Source: Roseovarius sp.
GTDB lineage: Bacteria > Pseudomonadota > Alphaproteobacteria > Rhodobacterales > Rhodobacteraceae
Assembly: GCF_027019125.1 (NCBI RefSeq)
Contig: NZ_JALUXE010000002.1
Span: 186,001-250,000, forward strand
Direction of reading: 5' to 3'
Length of the DNA stretch: 64,000 nucleotides
A program made the position numbers and the translations under genes. This document shows, in pieces, positions 26,763-35,952 of this stretch. The number at the start of each line of letters is the position of its first letter. Position 1 is the stretch's first letter. Below the pieces are notes generated by a model. It did no database searches. It saw only the letters and a list, made by a program, of their open reading frames with translations, and was not told where the DNA came from.

Positions 26763-27983
26763 TCAAAGAATATCATCAAGTGCAGTCAAGAGTTTGTCCA
26801 GCTCGGCGCGGGTCGTGTAATGCACGAAACTCAGACGCAACACGCCGCGCTCGGGGTCCACGCCCATCGCACTCAAGGGTCGCACGGCGTAGAAATCGCC
26901 GCCTCCCGCCATGATCCCATGCGCCGCCAGTTGCTCTGCCGCCGCGGCCCCCGGCCGGTTGAGGGCCACAGCCACGGTCGGGGCCTTTTGCGCAGCGTCC
27001 ACCGGGCCGATCAACCGCGCCGAGTTGCGATCCTTGAGGAAATCCAAGAGAGGCTGCAAGAGGGCTGTTTCATGCGCGCGCATCAGGTCATGCACCCCCG
27101 TCGCCCGCGCCACGGCATCGCCGGTGATCCCGTGATGCGCCGCAAGATCGTCGATATAATCCGCCATGCCCGCGCCCGCTGCCACCTGCGCGTGATCCGG
27201 GCCAGCAGGTGTGAAGCGTTTGTAGAGCGTGTCCGCGTTGAAATAATGCGCCTGATTGGGCAGGAGATTGCCCAATTCCCGCCGGATCACCATGATCCCC
27301 TGATGCGGCCCGTAGGTCTTGTAGGCCGAGAATAGGTAGATATCCGGGCCCATTCCGCCCACATCGGGCAATCCATGGGGCGCATAGCTGACCCCATCGA
27401 CACAGACAAAGGCCCCCGCGGCATGGGCCAGCGCCGTGATCTCGACCACCGGGTTGATCGCGCCGACCACATTCGAACAATGCGGAAAACACACCAACCG
27501 CACCCGATCATCGAGCAGGTTCTCGAGGTCTGTGGGGTCGAGCAAGCCACTCTCGGGATTGATCTTCCACTCGCGCACCTCGAACCCCGCATCCGCCAAC
27601 CGCCGCCACGGCCCGGAATTGGCCTCGTGATCCTGATTGGTGACGATGATCGCATCGCCCGGCTCCATCCATTGCCGGAACGCCTGCGCCAGAACATAGG
27701 TGTTCTGCGTGGTCGAGGGGCCAAAGCTCAGCTCATCCGTGGCCACCCCCATCATCGCCGCCAGCCGCGCCCGCGCCTCGTCCATCTCGGCGCCGGCGAG
27801 GCGGCTTGCCTCATAGGGTGCATAGGGCTGCACCTTGCGCTGACGGTAATATCGCTCGAGCCGCGCGATCACCGGACCGCAGGTATAAGAGCCGCCCGCG
27901 TTCTCGAAAAAGGCCTGCCCGGCAAGACTTGGCTCGGCAAAGGCCGGAAATTGCGCGCGCACGAAATCGCTGTCGAGAGTCAT
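26763..27983 (-). CDS. Class V aminotransferase, cysteine desulfurase-like
   Basis: A 406-residue PLP enzyme of the NifS/SufS-like family. The PLP lysine is in FSAYKTYGPHQG, with CVDGVSYAPHG before it and DHEANSGPWRRLA carrying the stacking His. No cysteine loop typical of IscS or SufS is seen near the C-terminus, so a real desulfurase role is unsure. A start at 27983 (MTLDSDFVRAQFP) preceded by GGGG is preferred over the earlier ATGs. It lies downstream of a strong terminator and so has its own promoter. Confidence 0.82.
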   Translation of the reverse strand: MTLDSDFVRAQFPAFAEPSLAGQAFFENAGGSYTCGPVIARLERYYRQRKVQPYAPYEASRLAGAEMDEARARLAAMMGVATDELSFGPSTTQNTYVLAQAFRQWMEPGDAIIVTNQDHEANSGPWRRLADAGFEVREWKINPESGLLDPTDLENLLDDRVRLVCFPHCSNVVGAINPVVEITALAHAAGAFVCVDGVSYAPHGLPDVGGMGPDIYLFSAYKTYGPHQGIMVIRRELGNLLPNQAHYFNADTLYKRFTPAGPDHAQVAAGAGMADYIDDLAAHHGITGDAVARATGVHDLMRAHETALLQPLLDFLKDRNSARLIGPVDAAQKAPTVAVALNRPGAAAAEQLAAHGIMAGGGDFYAVRPLSAMGVDPERGVLRLSFVHYTTRAELDKLLTALDDIL

Positions 27984-28011
27984 CACTGTCCCCATTGTCC
28001 CTTTTTGCCAC

Positions 28012-28053
28012 CACAAAACAGCAAAGCCCCCCGGCACGCAAGCGCCGGGGGGC
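28012..28053 (-). terminator. Rho-independent terminator of the leftward BCCT gene
   Basis: A 10-bp stem, GCCCCCCGGC pairing with GCCGGGGGGC (28026-28053), is followed on the minus strand by TTTGCTGTTTTG. It lies 24 bp past the end of the BCCT gene at 28077. Confidence 0.85.
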
Positions 28054-28076
28054 AGAGTTCCCAGGATCTTGGGGCG

Positions 28077-29786
28077 TTACAGGACCTTGCGCTCGCTTTG
28101 CAGACCGCGAAAGATTGCCCAGCACATGACCAAGAGCACCAGCGTGAACGGCAAGCCGGTGGAAATCACCGCCGACTGCAGGGACGCCAAACCACCGCCG
28201 ATCAAGAGCACAATCGCCACAGCCCCCTCGAAAATGCACCAGAACACCCGCTGCGGCACCGGCGCATCGACCTTGCCCCCCGCCGTGATCGTGTCGATCA
28301 CCAACGAGCCTGAATCCGACGAGGTGACAAAGAACACCACCACGAGAATGATCCCGATGGTCGAGGTGATCGTCGCCAAGGGCAAGGGATCGAGCATCTG
28401 GAACAGTTTGAGTTCCAGCGGCGCGGCTTTGGCCGCCTCATAGCCATCGGCAATCACCTGATTGAGGGCGGTGCCGCCAAACACGCTCATCCACAGGACG
28501 CAGACCAGCGACGGAATGAGCAGCACGCAGATCACGAATTCCCGCACGGTGCGCCCCCGGCTGACACGGGCGATGAACATGCCCACGAAGGGCGACCAAC
28601 TGATCCACCACGCCCAGTAAAACGCGGTCCAACCCTGCATGAAATTCGTATCTTCGCGCCCAAAGGGATTGGACAGCGCCACGAGGTTTTGCAGATAGGC
28701 CCAAAGGCTGTCGAAAAAGAACGTCAGCAGGAAAATCGGCCCGCCCACGAAGAACACGAACAGCAGCAGCAGCGCCGCCAAGCCCATGTTGATCTCGGAC
28801 AGCACCTTGACCCCGCCATCAAGGCCACGCACCACCGAAATGAGGGCAATCGCCGTGATGCCGGAAATCAGCAGCACCAGGAGCAGGCTGGAATTCTCGA
28901 CGCCGCTTTCGGCCGTATTGCCATAGGCGATGCCCAGAAAGGCGCGCGTGCCCTCGGCCGCATCCCCCGATCCATAGAGAAACGTCAGCCCCGAGGCCGC
29001 CTGCTCGGCGCCAAACCCAAGCGAGGTGGCCAGACCAAAGAGCGTGGCAAAGACCGCCAGCGTGTCGATCAGATGGCCCCACCAGCCCCAGACGCGCTCG
29101 CCCAGGATCGGATAGAAGGCCGAGCGCAGCGTGAGCGGCAGTCCCTTGTTATAGCTGAAGAGCGCCAGCGCCAGTGCCACCACCGCATAGATCGCCCAGG
29201 GATGCAGCCCCCAGTGAAAGATCGTGGCGGCCATCCCAAGGCGCGATGCCGCCTCGGGATCACCGCCCGCGGCCCCAAGCGGTGCCCAGTCGCTGCGCGC
29301 GCCGCCCTCCATCGCCGTGCCGCCCAGAGCGCTCGAGAAATGGCTCATCGGTTCGGACACGCCAAAGAACATGAGACCAATGCCCATGCCCGCCGCAAAC
29401 AGCATCGCGAACCAGCCCAGATAGCTGTAGTCCGGCGTGGCCTCATCCCCACCAAGGCGAATCCGGCCAAACGGGCTGACAATCAGAAAGAGGCAGAACA
29501 GCACAAAGACATTCGCGGCGCTCAGGAAAAACCAGTCAAAGCCTTTCGTCACCGCCGCAAAGAGCCAGTCAAACACTGCCGCCGCCTGATCCGGCAGCGC
29601 CAGTGCATAGAATACGAAGATCACGATGCTGAGGCCCGAGATGAAAAACACCGGGTTATGAATGTCCAGACCAAAGGGCCCCACCTGGGGCTGCACATTA
29701 TCCTGTCCGATTTCGTATCCGGTCTCGATCAGATCCGATTGCCCTTCAGGCGCGGGGATGCCTTGGTTGATTGTCTCGTCGGCCAT
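28077..29786 (-). CDS. BCCT family transporter (betaine/choline/carnitine/DMSP type)
   Basis: A 569-residue secondary carrier with twelve predicted transmembrane helices. Family marks include the glycine-rich MGIGLMFFGVSEP and the TM8 signature WAWWISWSPFVGMFIARVSRG; FFVTSSDSGS lies near the C-terminus. The Gly-rich stretch starts MG-IG-L, as in Na+-coupled betaine carriers. The start at 29786 (MADETINQG) has an AGGAGG site 5 bp away. It takes up a quaternary ammonium or sulfonium compound. A second BCCT gene is divergent, 505 bp away. Confidence 0.9.
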   Translation of the reverse strand: MADETINQGIPAPEGQSDLIETGYEIGQDNVQPQVGPFGLDIHNPVFFISGLSIVIFVFYALALPDQAAAVFDWLFAAVTKGFDWFFLSAANVFVLFCLFLIVSPFGRIRLGGDEATPDYSYLGWFAMLFAAGMGIGLMFFGVSEPMSHFSSALGGTAMEGGARSDWAPLGAAGGDPEAASRLGMAATIFHWGLHPWAIYAVVALALALFSYNKGLPLTLRSAFYPILGERVWGWWGHLIDTLAVFATLFGLATSLGFGAEQAASGLTFLYGSGDAAEGTRAFLGIAYGNTAESGVENSSLLLVLLISGITAIALISVVRGLDGGVKVLSEINMGLAALLLLFVFFVGGPIFLLTFFFDSLWAYLQNLVALSNPFGREDTNFMQGWTAFYWAWWISWSPFVGMFIARVSRGRTVREFVICVLLIPSLVCVLWMSVFGGTALNQVIADGYEAAKAAPLELKLFQMLDPLPLATITSTIGIILVVVFFVTSSDSGSLVIDTITAGGKVDAPVPQRVFWCIFEGAVAIVLLIGGGLASLQSAVISTGLPFTLVLLVMCWAIFRGLQSERKVL

Positions 29787-30291
29787 ATGGCCTCCTTTTC
29801 TTGTTTTTCTGCCGCCTGTCAGATCCTGATCGCAGGAGATACACACCGCTTTGTTGCGGCATGTCGCGGCGTTCCGAGGTCTTGCGCCAAAAGTGGCGGA
29901 CAATGGTCCGCAGGCGCACCGGGCCCCAAAGGCCCGGGTCGTCGCCACCCTTTTAGCAAGAAACCGCCAGAATCTGCAACCTGATGGCGGGGTGACGTCA
30001 CGTTTGCGACCTATCAAATGTCGTAAAAGTACAAGTAAACAAGGATTCGCCCGCGCGAATTTTAATCAAACCGAACTTCAGTTTCGTTGCGTGGCGGATC
30101 AATCCGGTTGAACCTCAGGGCCAAATCGCCGCTTTCTGATGCTCCACTGGTCGTAATTATCGCACAGAGCGCCGGAATACTCGCTCGATAGGCAGGCCTC
30201 ATCATGGGAAACTGCCACGATGGGGCAAAGGGCCGACTGCAGAGCCACAAAAAGACCCCCGTTCAATCGAAATGGATCAGGGACGTCACTG
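29787..30291. promoter_or_regulatory. Intergenic region between divergent BCCT genes, with a 10-bp palindrome
   Basis: This 505-bp stretch has no gene and must hold both BCCT promoters. The perfect palindrome GTGACGTCAC is at 29992-30001, about 205 bp from the leftward start and 290 bp from the rightward start. It could be an operator. No promoter boxes could be assigned with confidence. Confidence 0.45.
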
Positions 30292-32127
30292 ATGAGTATA
30301 AAACCACCCTTTACCGATCTCGAGATCAAAACCGCCCCGCAGGGGTTCTATGAGGGCTACAGTTTGCCCATTGCGCTGATCTCCAAAACTTCGATGGCGA
30401 TTTTGGTTATCTGGGCGCTGGTCTGGCCTCTGAATGCCAATGCCACCCTCTCGAGCCTCAATTGGTCGCTGCTGGAGGGGTTCAACACCTTTTACATTCT
30501 CGCCACCGGCATGTTCGCCTTTTTCCTCTTTATCGTGGCGCTCTTGCCCGCAACGGGCAAACGCATCATGGGGCGCGCAGGCGAAAAACCGGAGTTTTCC
30601 AATTTCTCCTGGTTCTCGATGATGTTCGGCGCGGGTCTTGGCGTTGGCCTCATGGTGTTCGCAACGGCGGAACCGCTGGGCCTCTGGGGCTCGAACCCCG
30701 AGACCGTGACCGGGGCAGTCATCGGCAACACCGTCGAAGGCGTCACCCCTGCCTATCGCTACACCTTTGCGCATTATGGCTTTCACGCTTGGGCGATCTA
30801 CGTGGTGACCGGGCTGAGCCTTGCCTATTACGCCTATACCCGTGACATGCCGCTCACCATCCGATCGGCTCTGACCCCGCTTCTGGGGCGTGCCGCCAAC
30901 GGCATTCTGGGCGATGTCGTGGATGTTCTGGGCGTCGTGGCCACCATTCTGGGTGTCTCTGTGACCATCGGTTTTGGCGTGTCGCAATTCGTGGACGGCG
31001 TCTATGCGGTCAGCGGCATGGAATGGCTGATGAACACCGCAGGCGAAGCCCCCAAGCCCACCACGACGGGTCTTATTGCGGCTCTGCTGGCGATCATGGG
31101 CCTGTCGATCCTGTCGGCAGTCTCGGGCGTGGGACGCGGCATCAAGTATCTTTCCAACCTCAACCTCGTGCTGTCGGTGGTCCTGTTGCTGGTCTTCATC
31201 GTGTTCGGGTCCTTTGCCTTTGCCATGACCAAATACGCAACGGCCTTTGCAGATTACCTCCTGCATTTTGCGTCGCTGTCCTTCAACGCCTATGGGCCGC
31301 TCACCTCCGAGGCCTTTGCCGCCGCCCTGCCCGCCGAAGCGGCCCCGCTGGCCGCCGACCTCTACGGTGGCGCAACGAACGCATGGGGCAGCTTTGACGG
31401 CTTTGTCGGCGGTCTGAGCGGTGCTGCCGCAGACCTGCCCGATACGGCTAAAGTTGCCGCATACGAGGCGGGCGCCCAAGGCCGCCTGTTTGGCTGGCAA
31501 GCGGGCTGGACCACCTTCTACTGGGCCTGGTGGATCGCGTTCTCGCCCTTTGTCGGCCTGTTCCTCGCACGCATCTCAAAGGGGCGCTCGGTGCGCGAGT
31601 TCATCCTTGGCTGCGTGATCGCCCCGGCGCTTGTGTGCTTTGCCTGGATGACCATCCTTGGCGCGACGGCGATTGACCTCGAGCTCAGCGGCGTGGCGCA
31701 GGGTGCCATCATCGGGGCCTCCAACACCAACAAGCTCTTTGTCACCCTGGGCTTCATGATCGACGGCGGCCTGCTTACCGCTGTGACCATCATGTGCGTG
31801 GTGCTGATCCTCACCTTCCTCGTGACCTCGGCAGACTCGGGTATCCTTGTGATGAACACGATCATGTCGGGCGGTCAGGCCGAAACCGGGATCAAGCACC
31901 GCGTCATCTGGGGTGTTATCCTGACCCTGGTCATCGGCGCGCTGATCATCGCGGGCAACTCCGGCGCTGCGGCCGATCCGTTCGAGGCGCTGAAAAACGC
32001 CATGATCATCGGTGCGCTGCCCTTTGCCATGGTGATGGTGCTGATGGTCGTCGCCCTGACCAAGGCGCTCTACCGCGACTATCTGCGCGAAAAGCATGGG
32101 ATCATCGCCGAACAACCGGCCGAGTGA
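30292..32127 (+). CDS. BCCT family transporter, second copy with extended loop
   Basis: A 611-residue BCCT carrier that is not a close duplicate of its divergent neighbour. The glycine stretch reads GAGLGVGLMVFATAEPLG and the TM8 signature WAWWIAFSPFVGLFLARISKG. About 70 residues (from SLSFNAYGPLTSEAF to YEAGAQGRLFG) lie before the TM8 signature, a region rich in Ala. The start at 30292 (MSIKPPFTDLEI) has an AGGGA 9 bp upstream. Substrate is unassigned; betaine, choline, carnitine or DMSP are candidates. A strong hairpin follows. Confidence 0.9.
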   Translation: MSIKPPFTDLEIKTAPQGFYEGYSLPIALISKTSMAILVIWALVWPLNANATLSSLNWSLLEGFNTFYILATGMFAFFLFIVALLPATGKRIMGRAGEKPEFSNFSWFSMMFGAGLGVGLMVFATAEPLGLWGSNPETVTGAVIGNTVEGVTPAYRYTFAHYGFHAWAIYVVTGLSLAYYAYTRDMPLTIRSALTPLLGRAANGILGDVVDVLGVVATILGVSVTIGFGVSQFVDGVYAVSGMEWLMNTAGEAPKPTTTGLIAALLAIMGLSILSAVSGVGRGIKYLSNLNLVLSVVLLLVFIVFGSFAFAMTKYATAFADYLLHFASLSFNAYGPLTSEAFAAALPAEAAPLAADLYGGATNAWGSFDGFVGGLSGAAADLPDTAKVAAYEAGAQGRLFGWQAGWTTFYWAWWIAFSPFVGLFLARISKGRSVREFILGCVIAPALVCFAWMTILGATAIDLELSGVAQGAIIGASNTNKLFVTLGFMIDGGLLTAVTIMCVVLILTFLVTSADSGILVMNTIMSGGQAETGIKHRVIWGVILTLVIGALIIAGNSGAAADPFEALKNAMIIGALPFAMVMVLMVVALTKALYRDYLREKHGIIAEQPAE

Positions 32128-32147
32128 CCACCCTAAAGAAAAAGCAA

Positions 32148-32175
32148 ATGACGCCGCGCCATCGCGCGGCGTCAT
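32148..32175. terminator. Bidirectional terminator between BCCT and RHH genes
   Basis: A 12-bp perfect stem, ATGACGCCGCGC pairing with GCGCGGCGTCAT around a CATC loop. It is followed by TCTCTTT on the plus strand and by TTTGCTTTTTCTTT on the minus strand. It serves the rightward BCCT and the leftward RHH gene, whose stop codon lies inside the stem. Confidence 0.88.
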
Positions 32176-32408
32176 TCTCTTTGCGGCATCCGGTTCCGAT
32201 AATGGGCAAGCACATACAACCGGATTGCCGTGGCCAATCCTGTCTCGACCCCGCGTCCCGCATCAATTTCCGCCGCCAGGACATTGATTGCCATTGATTT
32301 TTCATCGGCAATCTCTCGAAACGCCTGCCAGAAGGCATCCTCAAGCGATACGCTGGTGCGATGACCGCGCAGGGTAAGCGAGCGCTTTACAGGGCGCGCG
32401 CCCGTCAT
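32172..32408 (-). CDS. Small ribbon-helix-helix domain protein
   Basis: A 78-residue basic protein of the RHH_4 type: KRSLTLRGHRTSVSLEDAFWQAFREIADEKSM followed by a short helical tail. Proteins like this are common in Rhodobacteraceae next to fumC and DUF4169, as here, and may bind DNA as dimers, but the target is unknown. The stop codon is buried in the terminator stem at 32148-32175. It is probably the last gene of a fumC-DUF4169-RHH transcript, separated by the repeat element at 32420-32484. Confidence 0.78.
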   Translation of the reverse strand: MTGARPVKRSLTLRGHRTSVSLEDAFWQAFREIADEKSMAINVLAAEIDAGRGVETGLATAIRLYVLAHYRNRMPQRE

Positions 32409-32419
32409 TGGTCAGATAT

Positions 32420-32484
32420 GGGGGCGCCGCCCCCGTCCTGGATGATATCGAGGACGCCCCCGAGGTATTTTGGGCCAGATGAAG
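32420..32484 (+). repeat. Rhodobacteraceae-type interspersed palindromic element, copy 1
   Basis: It starts with the hairpin GGGGGCGCCGCCCCC. A second small hairpin (GTCCT...AGGAC) follows, then the tail CCCCCGAGGTATTTTGGGCC and CAGATGAAG. A second, diverged and inverted copy is at 54612-54653. From memory, this kind of G5-C5 hairpin with a CCCCCGAGGTATTTT tail is common between genes in this family, and it may act as a terminator or REP-like element. Confidence 0.6.
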
Positions 32485-32490
32485 CCAAGC

Positions 32491-32673
32491 TCAGTCCTCA
32501 TCCCGCCGATGCTGGTCGAGCACGGCGCGTGCCTTGTCGGCCTGCGCCCGCTCCAGCGCCTTTTGCGCCTTGGTCCGGCCAAAGCGCGCGGCGTTTTCAT
32601 CCGCGCGGGCCTTGTCCGCGGCCCGCGCCTTTTGCTTGCGCACCCGGTTCAGATTGACCGGGCCCTCGCTCAT
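32491..32673 (-). CDS. DUF4169 family protein
   Basis: A 60-residue, very basic and Ala-rich protein: [18 protein letters not shown] followed by heptad-like Ala/Lys/Arg repeats ([19 protein letters not shown]). This is the DUF4169 pattern, with the N-terminal VNLNRVRK and the central GRTKA. Its function is unknown. The start overlaps the stop of fumC by 4 bp (ATGA), showing translational coupling. Confidence 0.85.
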   Translation of the reverse strand: MSEGPVNLNRVRKQKARAADKARADENAARFGRTKAQKALERAQADKARAVLDQHRRDED

Positions 32674-34061
32674 TTCGGGCCGATCATGTCTTCGGGGCGC
32701 ACCACGCGATCAAAGGTCTCGCCGTCGACAAAGCCAAGCGCAATCGCCTCTTCGCGCAGGGTCGTGCCGTTCTTGTGCGCGGTCTTGGCGACCTTGGTGG
32801 CGTTGTCATAGCCGATGGTGGGGGCAAGCGCCGTAACCAGCATCAGGCTTTCTTTCATCAGCTTTTCGATGCGCGGCCCGTTCGCCTCGATGCCATTCAG
32901 CATCCGTTCGGTGAAACTGTCCGCCGCATCACCCAAAAGCTGCATGGATTGCAAGAGGTTGTAGGCCATCATCGGGTTGTAGACATTCAATTCGAAATGT
33001 CCCTGGGAACCTGCGAACTTGATCGCGGCGTCATTGCCCATGACATGCGCCGCCACCTGCGTCAGGGCTTCGGCCTGCGTCGGGTTGACCTTGCCGGGCA
33101 TGATCGACGATCCCGGCTCGTTCTCGGGCAGGATCAATTCCCCGAGGCCCGAACGCGGACCCGAGCCAAGAAAGCGGATGTCATTGGCGATCTTGTAGCA
33201 AGAGCCCGCCACAGTCGCGAGTGCGCCGGACATGAACACCATCGCATCATGCGCCGCCAGCGCCTCGAACTTGTTGGGCGCAGTGACAAACGGCAGGCCG
33301 GTGATCTCGGCGATCTGCGCGGCCACGGTCGTGTCCCAGCCCTTCGCGGTATTCAGGCCGGTGCCCACGGCGGTGCCGCCCTGCGCCAGCTCATAGATGC
33401 CGGGCAGGCACAGCTTGATCCGCACGATCCCCTGCCGGATCTGATGCGCATAGCCCGAAAACTCCTGTCCCAAGGTCAGCGGCGTGGCATCCTGCGTATG
33501 GGTGCGACCGATCTTGATGATGTCCTTGAACTCTTCCGACTTGGCCTCGAGCCCCGCCAAGAGCTTCTCCAACCCCGGCAAGAGCACGTCGCGCGCCGTC
33601 ATTGCGGACGCGATATGCATGGCGGTGGGGAAGGTGTCGTTCGAGGATTGCCCCATGTTCACATGATCATTGGGATGCACCGGGTCCTTGGAACCGATGA
33701 CGCCGCCCAGAATCTCGATCGCCCGGTTGGCAATGACCTCGTTGGCGTTCATGTTGGATTGCGTGCCCGACCCCGTCTGCCAGACGACCAGCGGGAAATT
33801 GTCGTCGAACTTGCCCGCGACCACCTCTTGTGCGGCCTGAATGACAGCATCGGCCAGACGCGCCTCGAGTTTGCCACTGGCCTTGTTGGCCTGCGCGCAG
33901 GCTTGCTTGATGACCCCAAGCGCGCGCACGATGGCCACCGGCTGTTTCTCCCAGCCGATCGGAAAATTCATGATCGAGCGCTGCGTTTGCGCGCCCCAGT
34001 ATTTGTCGTTGGGCACCTCAAGGGGGCCAAAACTATCGGTTTCGGTGCGGGTGGCGGTCAT
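32670..34061 (-). CDS. fumC: Class II fumarate hydratase
   Basis: A 463-residue tetrameric fumarase of the TCA cycle. The signature [16 protein letters not shown] lies near residue 317, with [14 protein letters not shown] (near residue 96), [17 protein letters not shown] and [16 protein letters not shown] in the expected places. It is the iron-independent, stable form. It is cotranscribed with DUF4169 and probably the RHH gene. A small inverted repeat (34123-34140) lies in its upstream region. Confidence 0.96.
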   Translation of the reverse strand: MTATRTETDSFGPLEVPNDKYWGAQTQRSIMNFPIGWEKQPVAIVRALGVIKQACAQANKASGKLEARLADAVIQAAQEVVAGKFDDNFPLVVWQTGSGTQSNMNANEVIANRAIEILGGVIGSKDPVHPNDHVNMGQSSNDTFPTAMHIASAMTARDVLLPGLEKLLAGLEAKSEEFKDIIKIGRTHTQDATPLTLGQEFSGYAHQIRQGIVRIKLCLPGIYELAQGGTAVGTGLNTAKGWDTTVAAQIAEITGLPFVTAPNKFEALAAHDAMVFMSGALATVAGSCYKIANDIRFLGSGPRSGLGELILPENEPGSSIMPGKVNPTQAEALTQVAAHVMGNDAAIKFAGSQGHFELNVYNPMMAYNLLQSMQLLGDAADSFTERMLNGIEANGPRIEKLMKESLMLVTALAPTIGYDNATKVAKTAHKNGTTLREEAIALGFVDGETFDRVVRPEDMIGPK

Positions 34062-34122
34062 GGCAAAGCCTTTCGTGACGGGTTTGCCCCGTTCATACCG
34101 CAGTTTGCCAAAAGATCAATGC

Positions 34123-34140
34123 TGTATACGACGGAATACA
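34123..34140. promoter_or_regulatory. Inverted repeat upstream of fumC
   Basis: TGTAT and ATACA are separated by 8 bp (TGTATACGACGGAATACA), about 62-79 bp upstream of the fumC start and in the gap to sspB. It could be a regulator site or part of the fumC promoter. No matching regulator gene was identified. Confidence 0.3.
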
Positions 34141-34168
34141 AAGCCCTCAGGCCGCGACAAAGCGCCTG

Positions 34169-34624
34169 TTACTTGCGAAAACTATCCAACCGAACCACCT
34201 CGGCCTTGCCGGGGCTGGGATCGTCATCGGGGGGATCGGTATCGTCCAGATCGTCGATATCCTCGTCCACTTCCTGCGTCTCGAACCGCAGGCCGAATTC
34301 CACCGACGGATCGACAAAAGTCTGGATCGAATCATAGGGCACATAAAGCCGCTCTGGCGCATCGCCGAAATTCAGCGTCACGGCAAAACCGTCATTCGTG
34401 ACCTTGAGGTCATCATACCAGTGCTGCATCACCACCGTCATTTCGGACGGATAACGCTGCTTCAACCAATCCGCGAGCTTGGCCTCGGGGTGTTTGGTGT
34501 CGAAGGTGATGAAAAAATGGTGTGCCCCCGGCAGCCCCTCGGCCTGCACCTTGCTCAGCACCTCCTGAATGAGGCCGCGCATGGCACGATGCATGAGATT
34601 GCCGTAGTCGATTGAACGAGACAT
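34169..34624 (-). CDS. sspB: SspB-family ClpXP adaptor
   Basis: A 151-residue protein starting MSRSIDYGNLMHRAMRGLI, with the core HHFFITFDTKHPEAKLADWLK and MTVVMQHWYDDL of the alphaproteobacterial SspB fold. A C-terminal acidic linker (DEDIDDLDDTDPPDDDP) ends in AEVVRLDSFRK, the likely ClpX-binding tail. SspB delivers ssrA-tagged proteins to ClpXP; the tmRNA that writes this tag is encoded only 2.3 kb away. An AAGGG site precedes the start. Confidence 0.9.
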   Translation of the reverse strand: MSRSIDYGNLMHRAMRGLIQEVLSKVQAEGLPGAHHFFITFDTKHPEAKLADWLKQRYPSEMTVVMQHWYDDLKVTNDGFAVTLNFGDAPERLYVPYDSIQTFVDPSVEFGLRFETQEVDEDIDDLDDTDPPDDDPSPGKAEVVRLDSFRK

Positions 34625-34698
34625 GGTTGACCCTTGGGGAATTGCTGCACGCCAGCATAGGGGATTCGAAGCAAAACAAAAGACCTGCAATGCGCCCC

Positions 34699-35949
34699 TC
34701 AGGTCAAAACATGAACCAGCCCCGCCAGCGCCGCCATAAGCGCCAGAACCGGCACCATGGACAGCCGCAGACCGAGCAACATCACGCCCGCCACCACGAT
34801 GTAGGCGGCATCGCGCGGCGAAAAGCTGCTGATCTCGGGGCGCGGTCCAAGCGCACCATTCGTCACCTGTCCAAAGAGCACATGCAGTGCGAACCACACC
34901 GAAAGGTTCAGGATGACCCCCACCACCGCCGCTGAAATTCCTGCGAGCGCCCCCTTGAGACGGGGCCGCGCGAGGATATGCGCGATATAAGGCGCGCCGG
35001 TGAAGATCCACAAAAAGCAGGGAATGAACGTAACCCAGAGCGTGAGACAGGCCGCCAGCACCGCCGTGCCTGCCCCTCCCTGCGCATAGCCCGCCAAGAG
35101 GCCCACAAATTCTGTCACAAGGATCAGCGGCCCCGGCGTGGTCTCGGCCAGTCCGAGCGCGTCGATCATCTCGGCGGTGGTCAGCCACCCCTTTGTCGCC
35201 ACCACCGTGTCGGTCATATAGGCCAGCACGGCATAGGCGCCGCCAAAGGTCACGACCGCCAGCTTGCTGAAGAAAAGCGCCAGATCCGTCAGAAACTCGG
35301 CCCCCATGCCCCAGGCCAACAGCACCGGAGCCGCCCAGAGCGCGCCCCATATCAGCGCCGTTCGGACCGTCTGGCGGAATGACACCACACCATCGGCAGG
35401 CGCGGGCACCGCAATCGCCCCCCGTGTGCTCCACGCTCCCCAAACTCCCGCCGCCGCGATGATGAGCGGAAAGGGCACAGAGAGGAAAAACATCGCGACA
35501 AAGCCCAAGCCCGCCAAGACCCAGGATGCCCGCCCCTTGAGCGCGCGCTGCGCAAGTTTCAAAAGCGCCTGCAACACGATCACCACCACCGCCGCCTTGA
35601 CGCCCAGAAAGACCGCCTGAACCATGGGCAAATCGCCATAGGTCGCATATCCAAGGCCAAGCGCCAGGATCACCGCCGCGCCCGGCAGCACGAAAAGCAG
35701 CCCCGCGATCAGCCCGCCCAGCACCCCGCGCAGCCGCCAACCCGCATAGGTGCAAAGCTGCATCGCCTCTGGCCCCGGCAAGAGCATGCAAAACGACAGC
35801 GCACCGAGGAATTGCTGCTCGCTCAGCCAGCCGCGCCGTACGACCAGTTCGTCATGCATCATCGAGATTTGCGCCGCAGGCCCGCCAAAGCTCAGGAGGC
35901 CGATACGGGTAAAGCTGCGGAAAAGCTGGCTTGTGGATACATCCGTCAT
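34699..35949 (-). CDS. chrA: Chromate transporter ChrA (long, two-domain form)
   Basis: A 416-residue CHR-family protein made of two homologous membrane halves. The N-half begins FTRIGLLSFGGPAAQISMMHDELV with GALSFCMLLPGPEAMQLCTYAGW; the C-half repeats this as FFSKLAVVTFGGAYAVLAYM and ALGLAETTPGPLILVTEFVG. It exports chromate using the membrane potential, and some relatives move sulfate. The preceding gene, 3 bp away, is the rhodanese-ChrB fusion, so the pair forms a chromate-resistance operon. Confidence 0.92.
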   Translation of the reverse strand: MTDVSTSQLFRSFTRIGLLSFGGPAAQISMMHDELVVRRGWLSEQQFLGALSFCMLLPGPEAMQLCTYAGWRLRGVLGGLIAGLLFVLPGAAVILALGLGYATYGDLPMVQAVFLGVKAAVVVIVLQALLKLAQRALKGRASWVLAGLGFVAMFFLSVPFPLIIAAAGVWGAWSTRGAIAVPAPADGVVSFRQTVRTALIWGALWAAPVLLAWGMGAEFLTDLALFFSKLAVVTFGGAYAVLAYMTDTVVATKGWLTTAEMIDALGLAETTPGPLILVTEFVGLLAGYAQGGAGTAVLAACLTLWVTFIPCFLWIFTGAPYIAHILARPRLKGALAGISAAVVGVILNLSVWFALHVLFGQVTNGALGPRPEISSFSPRDAAYIVVAGVMLLGLRLSMVPVLALMAALAGLVHVLT

Positions 35950-35952
35950 CTC

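Noticed and set aside
30072-30090. Imperfect inverted repeat CGAACT/AGTTTCG in the BCCT intergenic region
   Set aside because: The arms differ by an extra base and the site is AT-rich by nature, so it is not better than chance.
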